DNA of 64,000 nucleotides, taken from positions 1,736,001 through 1,800,000 of the forward strand of contig NZ_CP154857.1 in the NCBI RefSeq assembly GCF_039614715.1, given 5' to 3'. Of the stretch, positions 26,095 through 34,094 are shown one piece after another. Origin of the DNA: Microbacterium sp. AZCO. Its GTDB lineage: Bacteria; Actinomycetota; Actinomycetes; Actinomycetales; Microbacteriaceae. A program made the translations under genes and the position numbers. The notes beneath the pieces are model-generated. The model was not told the DNA's origin and did not search any database. It worked only from the letters and a program-made list of their open reading frames with translations. Every line of letters starts with the position of its first letter. The first letter of the stretch is position 1.

Positions 26095-27297
26095 ATGCGA
26101 AACATTCCGGGTGCCTGGCGCCGGGCGGCCGCCGGCGCCGGATTGATCGGATCCGACGGCATCGCGCGCCCCACCATCTTCGCCGAGATGAGCGCGCTGG
26201 CGGTCCAGACGGGCGCTCTCAACCTGGGGCAGGGCTTCCCCGACGAGGACGGCCCGGCCGACGTGCTCGAGGCCGCGCGCGCCGCGATCGGCGACGGCGT
26301 GAACCAGTATCCGCCGGGGCGCGGCATCCCGGATCTGCTCGCCGCGATCGCGGAGCACCAGCAGCGGTTCTACGGACTTACGCTCGATCCCGCCCGCAAC
26401 GTGCTGGTGACGGCCGGTGCCACCGAGGCCCTCGCCGCCGCGATCCTCGCCCTCGTCGACGGACCCGACGACGAGGTCGTCGTGTTCGAGCCGCACTACG
26501 ACTCGTATGCCGCGGTGGTGGCGCTCTCCGGCGCGCGTCTCGTGACCGTGCCGCTGGAGTGGCCCGGTTTCCAGCCGGATCTCGACCGGCTTCGGGATGC
26601 CGTGACCGACCGCACTCGCATCATCCTCGTGAACGACCCGCACAATCCCACCGGCGCGGTCTTCTCCGACGAGGTCCGTCGCGAGATCGTCGCCCTCGCC
26701 GAACGGCATGACGCCGTCATCGTGACCGATGAGGTCTACGAGCACCTCGTCTTCGGTGAGCCGCATGTGCCGCTCGCGACACTGCCGGGGGCGTGGGAGC
26801 GCACCGTCTCGATCTCGTCGGGCGGAAAGACCTTCTCGACGACGGGCTGGAAGATCGGCTGGGCGACGGGTCCCGCCGATCTCGTGGATGCGGTCCTTGC
26901 CGTCAAGCAGTGGCTCACGTACGTCAACGGGGCGCCCTTCCAGCCCGCCATCGCGACGGGCCTGCGTCTTCCCGCCGACTACTTCTCGGGCGTCGCCGAC
27001 ACCCTGCGGCGCAAGCGCGACCTGCTCGGTGCGGGACTCCGCGCCGCCGGCTTCGAGGTCTCGGTGCCCGCGGGGTCGTATTTCACGGTCGCGGATGCCG
27101 CTTCCCTCGGTGCGACGGATGCCGCCGAGTTCTGCCGGTCGCTCCCGCAGCGGGCCGGCGTCGTCGCGATTCCACTCACCGCTTTCGCGACGCCGGAGCG
27201 GCGAGCCGACTACGCCACGCTCGTGCGCTTCGCCGCGTGCAAGCGCATCGAGGTGCTCGAAGAGGCGGCATCCCGTCTCTCGGTCCTCGCCCGCTGA
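26095..27297 (+). CDS. Class I/II PLP-dependent aminotransferase
   Basis: I take ATG 26095 (MRNIPGAW), which follows a -10 box at leaderless spacing; the open frame extends 32 codons upstream without family resemblance. The 400-residue protein shows ALNLGQGFPDEDGP, VTAGATEALAAAILA, VNDPHNPTGAV, DEVYEHLVF, the PLP lysine in SSGGKTFSTTGWKIGW and late substrate-binding Arg residues. The LGQGFPD start and overall pattern resemble kynurenine/methionine aminotransferase-type (YbdL-like) or dapC-like enzymes. The exact substrate is unresolved. It converges on the nitrilase-family gene, seven bases apart. Confidence 0.9.
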   Translation: MRNIPGAWRRAAAGAGLIGSDGIARPTIFAEMSALAVQTGALNLGQGFPDEDGPADVLEAARAAIGDGVNQYPPGRGIPDLLAAIAEHQQRFYGLTLDPARNVLVTAGATEALAAAILALVDGPDDEVVVFEPHYDSYAAVVALSGARLVTVPLEWPGFQPDLDRLRDAVTDRTRIILVNDPHNPTGAVFSDEVRREIVALAERHDAVIVTDEVYEHLVFGEPHVPLATLPGAWERTVSISSGGKTFSTTGWKIGWATGPADLVDAVLAVKQWLTYVNGAPFQPAIATGLRLPADYFSGVADTLRRKRDLLGAGLRAAGFEVSVPAGSYFTVADAASLGATDAAEFCRSLPQRAGVVAIPLTAFATPERRADYATLVRFAACKRIEVLEEAASRLSVLAR

Positions 27298-27304
27298 CGC
27301 TGCC

Positions 27305-28108
27305 TCAGCCGCGTGGAGAGACGCGGAGGCGCCGCAGCGCCAGCGCCGGGTTGACGCGGCGCACGCGCTCGACCACCCCGGCGTCGAGGTGGGCGACGGC
27401 GACATCCGTCGCCGTGCCGACGGCGGCGAGCGTCACGCCCTGCGGATCGACGATCATCGAGTTGCCGACGCCCAGCGGCGGCGGATGGTCGGCGGCCGCG
27501 ACGAAGACGGTGTTCTCGATCGCCCGCGCCTGGAGCAGCGTCGTCCAGTGGTGCTCCTTGAGCGGCCCGCGCACCCATTCGGCCGGCACGAGGAAGACGT
27601 CGGCGCCCGCGTCGACGAGCAGGCGGCCCACCTCGGGGAAGCGGAGGTCGTAGCACGTCATGAGCCCGAAGCGGAGGCCTGCGAGCTCGAAGGTCTCGGG
27701 CTCCGCGAGCTCCCCTGGTTCGACCCAGTCCGATTCGCGCTGCCCGAAGGCGTCGTACAGGTGCAGCTTGCGGTACCGCGCCACGACGCCCGACCCGTCC
27801 ACCGCGACGACGGTGTTGCGCACGCGCCTGCCGTCACCCGCTCGTTCGAGCAAGCCTGCGACGACGACCATCCGGTTCTCGCCCGCGAGCGAAGCGAGGG
27901 CCCGCGTGAACGGCCCGTCGACGTCCTGTGCGTGCGAGAGGAGGGTCTCGTCGAACGGGTCGATGAAGAAGCTGGAGTACTCGGGCAGGACGACGATCCG
28001 CGCGCCGCGCTGCGCTGCCGACCCGACGAGGGCCGCGATGTGCTCGAGGTTGTCGGCCTCATCCGCCGTGGGTGCGAACTGGGCGACGGCGATGCCGAGT
28101 GCGCCCAT
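27305..28108 (-). CDS. Carbon-nitrogen hydrolase (nitrilase superfamily amidase)
   Basis: Starts at ATG 28108 (MGALGIAVAQFAP), two bases after the stop of the upstream gene; 267 residues. The catalytic triad is clear: Glu in VLPEYSSFF, Lys in RYRKLHLYD and Cys in LMTCYDLRFPE. It belongs to the branch that includes omega-amidases and deaminated-glutathione amidases, which fits the adjacent aminotransferase, since omega-amidase and aminotransferase genes are often paired. That functional link is an inference. No membrane segment is present, so the enzyme is cytoplasmic. Confidence 0.92.
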   Translation of the reverse strand: MGALGIAVAQFAPTADEADNLEHIAALVGSAAQRGARIVVLPEYSSFFIDPFDETLLSHAQDVDGPFTRALASLAGENRMVVVAGLLERAGDGRRVRNTVVAVDGSGVVARYRKLHLYDAFGQRESDWVEPGELAEPETFELAGLRFGLMTCYDLRFPEVGRLLVDAGADVFLVPAEWVRGPLKEHHWTTLLQARAIENTVFVAAADHPPPLGVGNSMIVDPQGVTLAAVGTATDVAVAHLDAGVVERVRRVNPALALRRLRVSPRG

Positions 28109-28110
28109 GG

Positions 28111-28617
28111 TCACCCGTCCTCCCGTCGACGACGCATGAGGAACGGCGTGATGAGCCAGAGGACGACGATCACGACCGAGAGGACGACGGCGACGAAGGT
28201 CGAGGCCGCGTCGTTCACGACGACGTCGAAGATGAAGGCGACCACCCCGACCGTCAGGAGGGCGACCGTCACGAGGGCGGTGATGAGCGCCGCATGGCCG
28301 AACGACACGACGCGCCGCTTGAGCCGGCGCTGGAAGAGCATGCGGTGCAGGGCGACCGGCGACAGCGCGACGATGGCGCTCAGCGCCGCGAGGACGACGA
28401 GCGCGAGGTAGAACGTGCGCTGACCGGGGTCGAGCTTCTGAAAGCCGGATTGGAAGGCGATCGCGAGCAGGAAGCCCGTCAGGATCTGCGTGCCGGTCTG
28501 CAGCACGCGGAACTCCTGCAGCATCTCCGACCAGTTGCGGTCGGCGCGCTCGTTCGGCGTCTCGTCCCGGCCGTCCGGGCGGTCGTCGAGCGGTTCCGAA
28601 TCGGGGTCGGCGGACAT
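28111..28617 (-). CDS. DUF6328-type membrane protein
   Basis: A 168-residue protein with ATG at 28617. The polar N-terminus (DRNWSEMLQEFRVLQTGTQ) leads into four membrane helices, the first as ILTGFLLAIAFQSGF. LDPGQRTFYLALVVLAALSAI and the RMLFQRRLKRR loop follow. The ELRVLQTGVQIL-like entry motif is typical of the DUF6328 family of actinobacteria, which has no known function. It precedes the nitrilase gene by two bases and is probably co-transcribed with it. Confidence 0.78.
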   Translation of the reverse strand: MSADPDSEPLDDRPDGRDETPNERADRNWSEMLQEFRVLQTGTQILTGFLLAIAFQSGFQKLDPGQRTFYLALVVLAALSAIVALSPVALHRMLFQRRLKRRVVSFGHAALITALVTVALLTVGVVAFIFDVVVNDAASTFVAVVLSVVIVVLWLITPFLMRRRREDG

Positions 28618-28690
28618 GCCTCAACCTTGCCCGCGCAGCTTCCTGACGGCAAGCGATCCGACCCCGGTCAACACCACCCGAAAAGCCTGA

Positions 28691-28696
28691 TAGGCT
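28691..28696 (+). promoter_or_regulatory. -10 box for initiator tRNA
   Basis: TAGGCT ends 11 bases before the first base of the mature tRNA, normal for a tRNA promoter. Confidence 0.45.
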
Positions 28697-28707
28697 GATT
28701 GACGTGC

Positions 28708-28781
28708 CGCGGGGTGGAGCAGCTCGGTAGCTCGCTGGGCTCATAACCCAGAGGTCGCAGGTTCAAATCCTGTCCCCGCAA
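28708..28781 (+). tRNA. Initiator tRNA-fMet (anticodon CAU)
   Basis: The cloverleaf has the anticodon stem CTGGG/CCCAG around the loop CTCATAA. The three consecutive G-C pairs next to the loop and the unpaired C1-A72 end of the acceptor stem mark it as initiator rather than elongator tRNA-Met. The T arm has GGTTCAAATCC. CCA is not encoded. Confidence 0.95.
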
Positions 28782-28787
28782 CAAGAA

Positions 28788-28824
28788 GAAGAAGGCCCCG
28801 CGAATGCGGGGCCTTCTTCGTTTT
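28788..28824 (+). terminator. Intrinsic terminator after tRNA-fMet
   Basis: Perfect 14-bp stem (28788-28801 with 28806-28819), GAAT loop, then GTTTT. On the opposite strand the same stem could terminate transcripts of the marR gene. Confidence 0.9.
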
Positions 28825-28843
28825 CGCTGTGGGCTCGTTCGCC

Positions 28844-29314
28844 TCACGCAGGGTCGATCGCCTCGCTCAGCTCGAGCAGGAACCGCGTCACGACGCGAAG
28901 CTCGTCGTCGTCGTAGCCCTGGGCGACGCCGCGCATCGCGCGCAGCCGCTCCCCCATGTGCTGGTAGAACTCCTCGCGCGACGCCTGCGTCAGCACGACG
29001 ACGCGCGCCCGGCGGTCGCTGGGGTGCGCGCGGCGCTCGAGATGACCCGAGGCGGTGAGACGATCGAGGAGCTTCGTCGTGGAGGCGGTCGAGATGCGGA
29101 GATGACGTGCGAGGTCATGGGGACTCACGAGCTCGTCGCGCTGCTCCCGCATGATGAGCATCCGGAGGGCCGCGACGTCGGTGGCGTTCATGTCCATGTC
29201 GCCCTTCATGCCGCCGTGCATGCGGTCCATGGCGTCACCCAGGGCGCGGATGGCCCTCAGCACATCCATGACCGCATGGTCACGGGTCGTCTCGGGTACC
29301 CATCGCTCAGACAT
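28844..29314 (-). CDS. MarR-family transcriptional regulator of the carotenoid operon (CrtR-like)
   Basis: A 156-residue protein with ATG at 29314. The winged-helix core reads NATDVAALRMLIMREQRDE, then LVSPHDLARHLRISTASTTKLLDRLTASGHLERRAHPSDRRARVV in the recognition helix and wing, flanked by dimerisation helices. It is divergent from idi-crtE, with a palindrome between them. In Corynebacterium glutamicum the MarR-type CrtR sits divergently next to crtE, represses the crt operon and responds to geranylgeranyl diphosphate. Position and family make the same role likely here. Autorepression is expected because the palindrome lies in its own promoter region. Confidence 0.88.
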   Translation of the reverse strand: MSERWVPETTRDHAVMDVLRAIRALGDAMDRMHGGMKGDMDMNATDVAALRMLIMREQRDELVSPHDLARHLRISTASTTKLLDRLTASGHLERRAHPSDRRARVVVLTQASREEFYQHMGERLRAMRGVAQGYDDDELRVVTRFLLELSEAIDPA

Positions 29315-29356
29315 GTGGACACTCCTTCAGTCCCTATGTATCATCGAGACCACTAT

Positions 29357-29378
29357 ATTGCTAGATAAACTAGCGAAT
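29357..29378. promoter_or_regulatory. Probable MarR/CrtR operator palindrome
   Basis: ATTGCTAG, the five-base centre ATAAA, then CTAGCGAAT form an imperfect palindrome in the marR-idi gap. It overlaps an A/T-rich promoter region; on the minus strand TATAGT, a good -10 for marR, lies just beside it. Confidence 0.65.
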
Positions 29379-29390
29379 ACTGGAGGAATC

Positions 29391-29948
29391 ATGACCGATA
29401 CCGATCACGTCGTCCTCCTCGACGATGACGGCCGCGAGATCGGCACCGCTCCCAAGAGCAGCGTGCACGGCACCGAGACGGCCCTTCACCTCGCATTCTC
29501 CTGCCACGTCGTCAACGAGGCCGGTGAAGTGCTCGTGACGCGCCGGGCGCTGGGCAAGACGACCTGGCCCGGAGTCTGGAGCAACTCGTTCTGCGGCCAC
29601 CCCCGGCCCGCGGAGCCCGTGCTGTCCGCCGTGCACCGTCGCGCCGAGTACGAGCTCGGCATCACCCTCACCGAGATCGAGCTCGCGCTTCCGCTCTTCC
29701 GCTACCGTGCGACCGACGTCAACGGCATCGTCGAGCACGAGCTGTGCCCCGTCTACACGGCGCTCACGTACGACGAGCCCGTGCTCAACCCGCTCGAGGT
29801 GGTGGACGCCCAGTGGGTGGACCCGGCCGACCTCGCCGCGTCGCTCGAGGCGACGCCGTGGGCGTTCAGCCCCTGGCTCGTGCTCCAGGCCGAGCAGCTG
29901 CACCTCTTCGACCGGTCGCGAGCAGACGAGCGGCGCCGCGCATCATGA
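29391..29948 (+). CDS. idi: Isopentenyl-diphosphate isomerase, type I
   Basis: Starts at ATG 29391 after TGGAGGAATC, a strong ribosome site; 185 residues. The Nudix-fold catalytic residues are visible: Cys in SNSFCGHPRP and Glu in VEHELCPVY, with LHLAFSCHVVN and RRALGKTTWPGVWSN nearby. The enzyme interconverts IPP and DMAPP and supplies the allylic primer for the prenyl synthase encoded next, whose ATG overlaps its stop. It is the first gene of the carotenoid operon. Confidence 0.95.
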   Translation: MTDTDHVVLLDDDGREIGTAPKSSVHGTETALHLAFSCHVVNEAGEVLVTRRALGKTTWPGVWSNSFCGHPRPAEPVLSAVHRRAEYELGITLTEIELALPLFRYRATDVNGIVEHELCPVYTALTYDEPVLNPLEVVDAQWVDPADLAASLEATPWAFSPWLVLQAEQLHLFDRSRADERRRAS

Positions 29949-31006
29949 TCGCGCTGGCCCCCGCCCCCGCTGCCGCGATCGACGATGCGATCGACGACGC
30001 AGTGGGGCGGATCCGCGAGCGCGCGCTGACGCTCGGCGGGGGGTTCCCGACGCTCGGCGACGCGATCGCCCGTGCCACCGAAGGGGGCAAGCGCTTCCGC
30101 CCGGCTCTCGTCGCGGCGTCCTTCCAGGCATTCGGCGGCGATCCCCTCGACACGCCGGTGCTGTACCCGATCGCGGCGGCCTTCGAGCTGCTGCACACCG
30201 CCTTCGTCGTGCACGACGACGTCATCGACCACGACACCGTGCGGCGAGGCATCCCGAACATCGCCGGCGAGTTCCGCGAGCGGGCACGCCTGCGCGGAGC
30301 GGATGCCTCCGGGGCGGCGCTCCTCGGAGACGCCGCGGCGATCCTCGCGGGCGACCTCCTGCTGCACGAGGCCTGCCGGCTCGTCGCGCTCGCCGATGTC
30401 GCACCCGTCCGTCGCGAAGCGCTCCTCGCCCTCCTCGACGACGCGGTGTTCGTCTCGGCAGCGGGAGAGCTCGCCGACGTCGAGCACGCCGTGTCGCCCG
30501 AGTGGGCCGAGCCGGACGCGCTCCTCAATGCGGCGCATGACAAGACCGCCGTCTACTCGTTCACGGCTCCGCTCTGCGCGGGGGCCGTGCTGGCGGGCGC
30601 CGACCACGCCGCGATCGCAGCCCTCGAACGGGCCGGGAGCCGCCTCGGACTCGCCTTCCAGCTCGTCGACGACCTCATCGGCGCGTTCGGCTCGTCGGAT
30701 CAGGCCGGACGCGAGTCGGGCGGCGACCTCCGCGAGGCCAAGCGCACTCCCCTCGTCTCACTCGCGCGGGATTCCGGCGCGTGGCCCCAGGTGAGCGAAG
30801 CCCTCGCCGTTGCCCACACGGGTCCCGTCGCCGTCCGCGAGGCGCAGCGCGCCCTCGACGAGAGCGGTGCACGCCTGCGTCTCCTCGCCCTCATCGCCGG
30901 CACCCTCGCCGAGGCGAGGGACGCCGCCGAAGACCCATCTCTTCCGCCCGCCGCCCGGGGTCTCGTCGACACCCTGGTGGCCGCCGTTTCGGAGCGTGTG
31001 CCGTGA
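29945..31006 (+). CDS. crtE: Geranylgeranyl diphosphate synthase
   Basis: Starts at ATG 29945, overlapping the idi stop (ATGA); 353 residues. The two Asp-rich regions of trans-prenyl synthases are present: VVHDDVIDHDTVRRG and FQLVDDLIGAFG; the second is DDLIG rather than DDxxD, seen in other actinobacterial members. GGKRFRPALV forms the IPP-binding site. It condenses DMAPP with three IPP units to GGPP, the substrate of phytoene synthase encoded next. Chain length is inferred from operon context. Confidence 0.92.
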   Translation: MIALAPAPAAAIDDAIDDAVGRIRERALTLGGGFPTLGDAIARATEGGKRFRPALVAASFQAFGGDPLDTPVLYPIAAAFELLHTAFVVHDDVIDHDTVRRGIPNIAGEFRERARLRGADASGAALLGDAAAILAGDLLLHEACRLVALADVAPVRREALLALLDDAVFVSAAGELADVEHAVSPEWAEPDALLNAAHDKTAVYSFTAPLCAGAVLAGADHAAIAALERAGSRLGLAFQLVDDLIGAFGSSDQAGRESGGDLREAKRTPLVSLARDSGAWPQVSEALAVAHTGPVAVREAQRALDESGARLRLLALIAGTLAEARDAAEDPSLPPAARGLVDTLVAAVSERVP

Positions 31007-31872
31007 GCCGTCGCAAGACCGAGGAGCCCACGGGTCTGGCCCTCTACGATCAGACGGCTCGGGATGCCGCTGCCGCCGTCATCGCGGCCTACTCGACGTC
31101 GTTCGCCCTCGCCTGCCGAATGCTCGGGCCGCGCGTTCGTCCGCACGTCCGCAACATCTACGCCCTCGCCCGCGTGTCGGATGAGATCGTCGACGGTCCC
31201 GGAGCCGAAGCAGGACTGGCCCCCGACGCGGAGCGCCGTGTGCTCGATGATCTGGAGACCGAGACGCTCGCCGCGGTCGAGCGGGGCTTCAGCGCCAACC
31301 TGGTCGTGCACGCGTTCGCCCGCACGGCCCGCGAATGCGGCATCGGCGAGGATCTCATCCGTCCGTTCTTCGCGTCCATGCGCACGGACATCACGACCGC
31401 GACGCACGACGCCGCCTCTCACGACGCGTACATCTACGGCTCGGCCGAGGTGATCGGGCTCATGTGCCTGCAGACGTTCGTCAACGCGGGCGCGCCCGCT
31501 CCCGTCCCCGCCGATCCCGACCTCGTCGACGGCGCGCGTCGCCTCGGGGCGGCGTTCCAGGACGTCAACTTCCTTCGTGACCTCGACCACGACGCCGCGA
31601 CCCTCGGTCGCGACTACCTCGGTGCGTCGAGCCGCGACGATGTGCTCGCCCGCATCGACGCAGACCTCACGGCCGCGGCGGCAGTCATCCCCCGACTCCC
31701 TCCAGACTGCCGCCGCGCCGTGACGGCCGCGCACGACCTCTTCGCCGACCTCGCACGCCGGCTGCGCCGCGACCCCGCGCCCGCGACGCGCGTGCGCGTG
31801 CCCGATCCCGTCAAGGCGGCTCTCGCCGCCCGCGCGTGGCTCGGCTTCTCGCCCCGGGGTGCCCGGGCATGA
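31003..31872 (+). CDS. crtB: Phytoene synthase
   Basis: Starts at GTG 31003, overlapping crtE by four bases; 289 residues. Squalene/phytoene synthase motifs are YSTSFALACRMLGPRVRPHVRNIYALARVSDEIVDGP (first Asp-rich region, DEIVD), YIYGSAEVIGLMCLQTF and AFQDVNFLRDLDHDAATLGRDYL (second Asp-rich region, described here in overlapping parts). It joins two GGPP molecules head to head to give phytoene. All active-site Asp residues are intact. Confidence 0.94.
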   Translation: MSRRKTEEPTGLALYDQTARDAAAAVIAAYSTSFALACRMLGPRVRPHVRNIYALARVSDEIVDGPGAEAGLAPDAERRVLDDLETETLAAVERGFSANLVVHAFARTARECGIGEDLIRPFFASMRTDITTATHDAASHDAYIYGSAEVIGLMCLQTFVNAGAPAPVPADPDLVDGARRLGAAFQDVNFLRDLDHDAATLGRDYLGASSRDDVLARIDADLTAAAAVIPRLPPDCRRAVTAAHDLFADLARRLRRDPAPATRVRVPDPVKAALAARAWLGFSPRGARA

Positions 31873-33446
31873 GCCGCGCGCGAACGACCCGGCGTGATCC
31901 GGGCACGGTCGCCGTCGTCGGCGGCGGCATCGCCGGCCTCGCCACCGCGGCGCTGCTGGCAGCCGAGGGCTGGGATGCGACGGTCTACGAGGCCCGTGAC
32001 GAGATCGGCGGGCGGGCGGGATCGTGGGAGCGCGACGGCTTCCGCTTCGACACGGGCCCGAGCTGGTATCTCATGCCCGAGGTCTTCGATCACTTCTTCC
32101 GCCTGCTCGGAACGACCGCCGCCGCCGAACTCGATCTCATGCCGCTCGATCCCGCGTACCGGGTGTACACGGAAGGCGACGCCGGGCCGCTCGACGTCGT
32201 GTCGGGGAGGGATGCCGCCACCGCGCTGTTCGAGAGCGTCGAGCCCGGCGCCGGCGCGGCCCTCGACGCGTACCTCGACTCCGCGGGCGACGCGTACGAC
32301 CTGGCGGTGTCGCGGTTCCTCTACGATCCGTACGAGACGACGGCCGGCCTCCGCGACCCCGAGCTGGTGCGTCGCCTCCCCCGGCTCGCGCCGCTCCTCA
32401 CCCGCACGCTCGCGAGCCACATCGAGCGCCGGTTCGACGATCAGCGACTGCGGCAGATCCTCGGATACCCCGCGGTCTTCCTGGGCGGCTCGCCGTACGG
32501 CGTGCCGAGCCTGTACCACCTGATGAGCCATCTCGACCTCGACGAGGGTGTGCTCTACCCGCGCGGCGGCTTCACCGCCGTCATCGCCGCTGTCGAACGG
32601 CTCGCCCGCGCGCGCGGCGTCGCGATCGAGACCGGGGCCGAGGTCGTCGCGATCACGACGTCCGGGGCGACGGCCACGGGCCTCCGTCTCGCGGACGGGC
32701 GCGCGATCGAGGCTGACCTCGTCGTGTCGACCGCCGATCTGCACCACACCGAGACCAGCCTGCTGCCGCCCGAGCTGCGCAGCTACCCGGAGGAGTGGTG
32801 GCGCTCGCGCACCCCCAGCCCGGGCGCCCTGCTCGTACTGTTGGGAGTGCGAGGCGAGCTTCCGCAGCTCACGCACCACACGCTCCTCTTCACACGCGAC
32901 TGGCGGGCGAACTTCGAGCGGATCTTCGGTCGCGATCCCGGCATCCCGGATCCCGCCTCGCTCTACGTCTGCAAGCCCAGCGCGTCGGACCCGACGGTCG
33001 CGCCGCCGGGCGACGAGAATCTCTTCGTGCTCGTCCCCGTTCCCGCCGACCCGTCGCTCGGACGCGGCGGCGAGGACGGCGACGGCGACCCCCGGATCGA
33101 GAAGGCCGCCGACGCCGTCATCGCGCAGCTCTCCGAGTGGTGCGGCATCCCGGACCTCGCCGAACGCGTCGTGGTGCGCCGCACGATCACCCCGGGCGAC
33201 TTCGCGGCCGATCTGCACGCATGGCGCGGGAACGCCCTCGGTCTCGCTCACACGCTCGGACAGAGCGCGGTGTTCCGACCGCGGAATGCGTCCAAGCGCG
33301 TGGACGGCCTCCTCTACGCGGGGGCATCGACGCTGCCGGGCATCGGGCTGCCGATGTGCCTCATCTCGGCCGAGCTCGTCGTGAAGCGGCTGCGCGGCGA
33401 CCGGTCTCCGGGTCCGCTCCCCGAGCCCGTCGCGGCGAAAGCCTGA
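31869..33446 (+). CDS. crtI: Phytoene desaturase
   Basis: Starts at ATG 31869, overlapping crtB by four bases; 525 residues. The FAD-binding fingerprint VAVVGGGIAGLATAALLA is N-terminal, followed by EIGGRAGSWERDGFRFDTGPSWY and, near the end, the family motif YAGASTLPGIGLPMCLISAE. It converts phytoene to lycopene in four dehydrogenation steps. A stretch of Gly/Asp-rich sequence (about residue 400) is the only unusual part. Confidence 0.95.
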   Translation: MSRARTTRRDPGTVAVVGGGIAGLATAALLAAEGWDATVYEARDEIGGRAGSWERDGFRFDTGPSWYLMPEVFDHFFRLLGTTAAAELDLMPLDPAYRVYTEGDAGPLDVVSGRDAATALFESVEPGAGAALDAYLDSAGDAYDLAVSRFLYDPYETTAGLRDPELVRRLPRLAPLLTRTLASHIERRFDDQRLRQILGYPAVFLGGSPYGVPSLYHLMSHLDLDEGVLYPRGGFTAVIAAVERLARARGVAIETGAEVVAITTSGATATGLRLADGRAIEADLVVSTADLHHTETSLLPPELRSYPEEWWRSRTPSPGALLVLLGVRGELPQLTHHTLLFTRDWRANFERIFGRDPGIPDPASLYVCKPSASDPTVAPPGDENLFVLVPVPADPSLGRGGEDGDGDPRIEKAADAVIAQLSEWCGIPDLAERVVVRRTITPGDFAADLHAWRGNALGLAHTLGQSAVFRPRNASKRVDGLLYAGASTLPGIGLPMCLISAELVVKRLRGDRSPGPLPEPVAAKA

Positions 33447-33447
33447 G

Positions 33448-33792
33448 ATGCCCGGCGCCTACCTCGCCGCGATCCTCCTCTCGTTCGCCGGAATCGCCGT
33501 GCTCGACGTGCGGCTGCGGCTGGCGTTCCCCGTGGCGCCGGGCCGCACGGCCGCGGCCGGCGCGCTCGGCACGGCGTTCTTCCTCCTCTGGGACCTCGTC
33601 GGCATCGGCGCGGGCGTGTTCGTGAAGGGCGACAGCGCCCTCTACGTGGGCGTCGTCCTCGCCCCGCACCTCCCGCTCGAGGAGCCGGTCTTCCTGGCGT
33701 TCCTCTGCTACCTGGCCCTGGTCTCGTGGGCCGGCGCGCAGCGCGTGCTGGGCCGCCGGGCATCCGCTCGGACCCAGGAGCATGCGCGATGA
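33448..33792 (+). CDS. crtYe: Lycopene cyclase domain protein, C50-type subunit 1
   Basis: Starts one base after the crtI stop; 114 residues with three membrane helices. FLLWDLVGIGAGVF and PLEEPVFLAFLCYLAL correspond to the conserved D and PxEE motifs of heterodimeric lycopene cyclases. With the next gene it forms the two-part cyclase that in Corynebacterium closes the rings of C50 carotenoids after elongation. Which ring type (epsilon, beta or gamma) is made cannot be told from sequence. Confidence 0.88.
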   Translation: MPGAYLAAILLSFAGIAVLDVRLRLAFPVAPGRTAAAGALGTAFFLLWDLVGIGAGVFVKGDSALYVGVVLAPHLPLEEPVFLAFLCYLALVSWAGAQRVLGRRASARTQEHAR

Positions 33793-34094
33793 CGTACGGA
33801 CTGCTCATCCTGCCGTTCGCGCTCGCGACGATCGCCGTGACGCTGGCGACGATCCCCCGTCCCGGCTTCGGCAGGCGGATGCTCTCCTCGGCACTCGCCG
33901 CCGTCGTGCTCATCGTCCTCACCGCCGTGTTCGACAACGTCATGATCGCGGCGGGCCTGTTCACCTATCCTGTGGACCAGATCAGCGGGCTCCGCGTCGG
34001 ACTCGCACCCCTCGAGGACTTCGCCTACCCGCTCTGCGCGGCGTTCCTCGTGCCCGCGGTCTTCGTCCTGCTTCCCGCGAGAAAGGCCGCATGA
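33789..34094 (+). CDS. crtYf: Lycopene cyclase domain protein, C50-type subunit 2
   Basis: Starts at ATG 33789, overlapping the previous gene by four bases; 101 residues with three membrane helices. AVFDNVMIAAGLFTYP and GLAPLEDFAYPLCAAF carry the conserved Asp and PLED motifs that complement the first subunit. Both halves are needed for activity in characterised systems. The stop overlaps the start of the elongase gene. Confidence 0.88.
   Translation: MTYGLLILPFALATIAVTLATIPRPGFGRRMLSSALAAVVLIVLTAVFDNVMIAAGLFTYPVDQISGLRVGLAPLEDFAYPLCAAFLVPAVFVLLPARKAA

Noticed and set aside
27305..28744. Apparent N-terminal extension of the nitrilase-family protein through the initiator tRNA
   Set aside because: The extension is the DUF6328 gene in another frame; the family start is ATG 28108.
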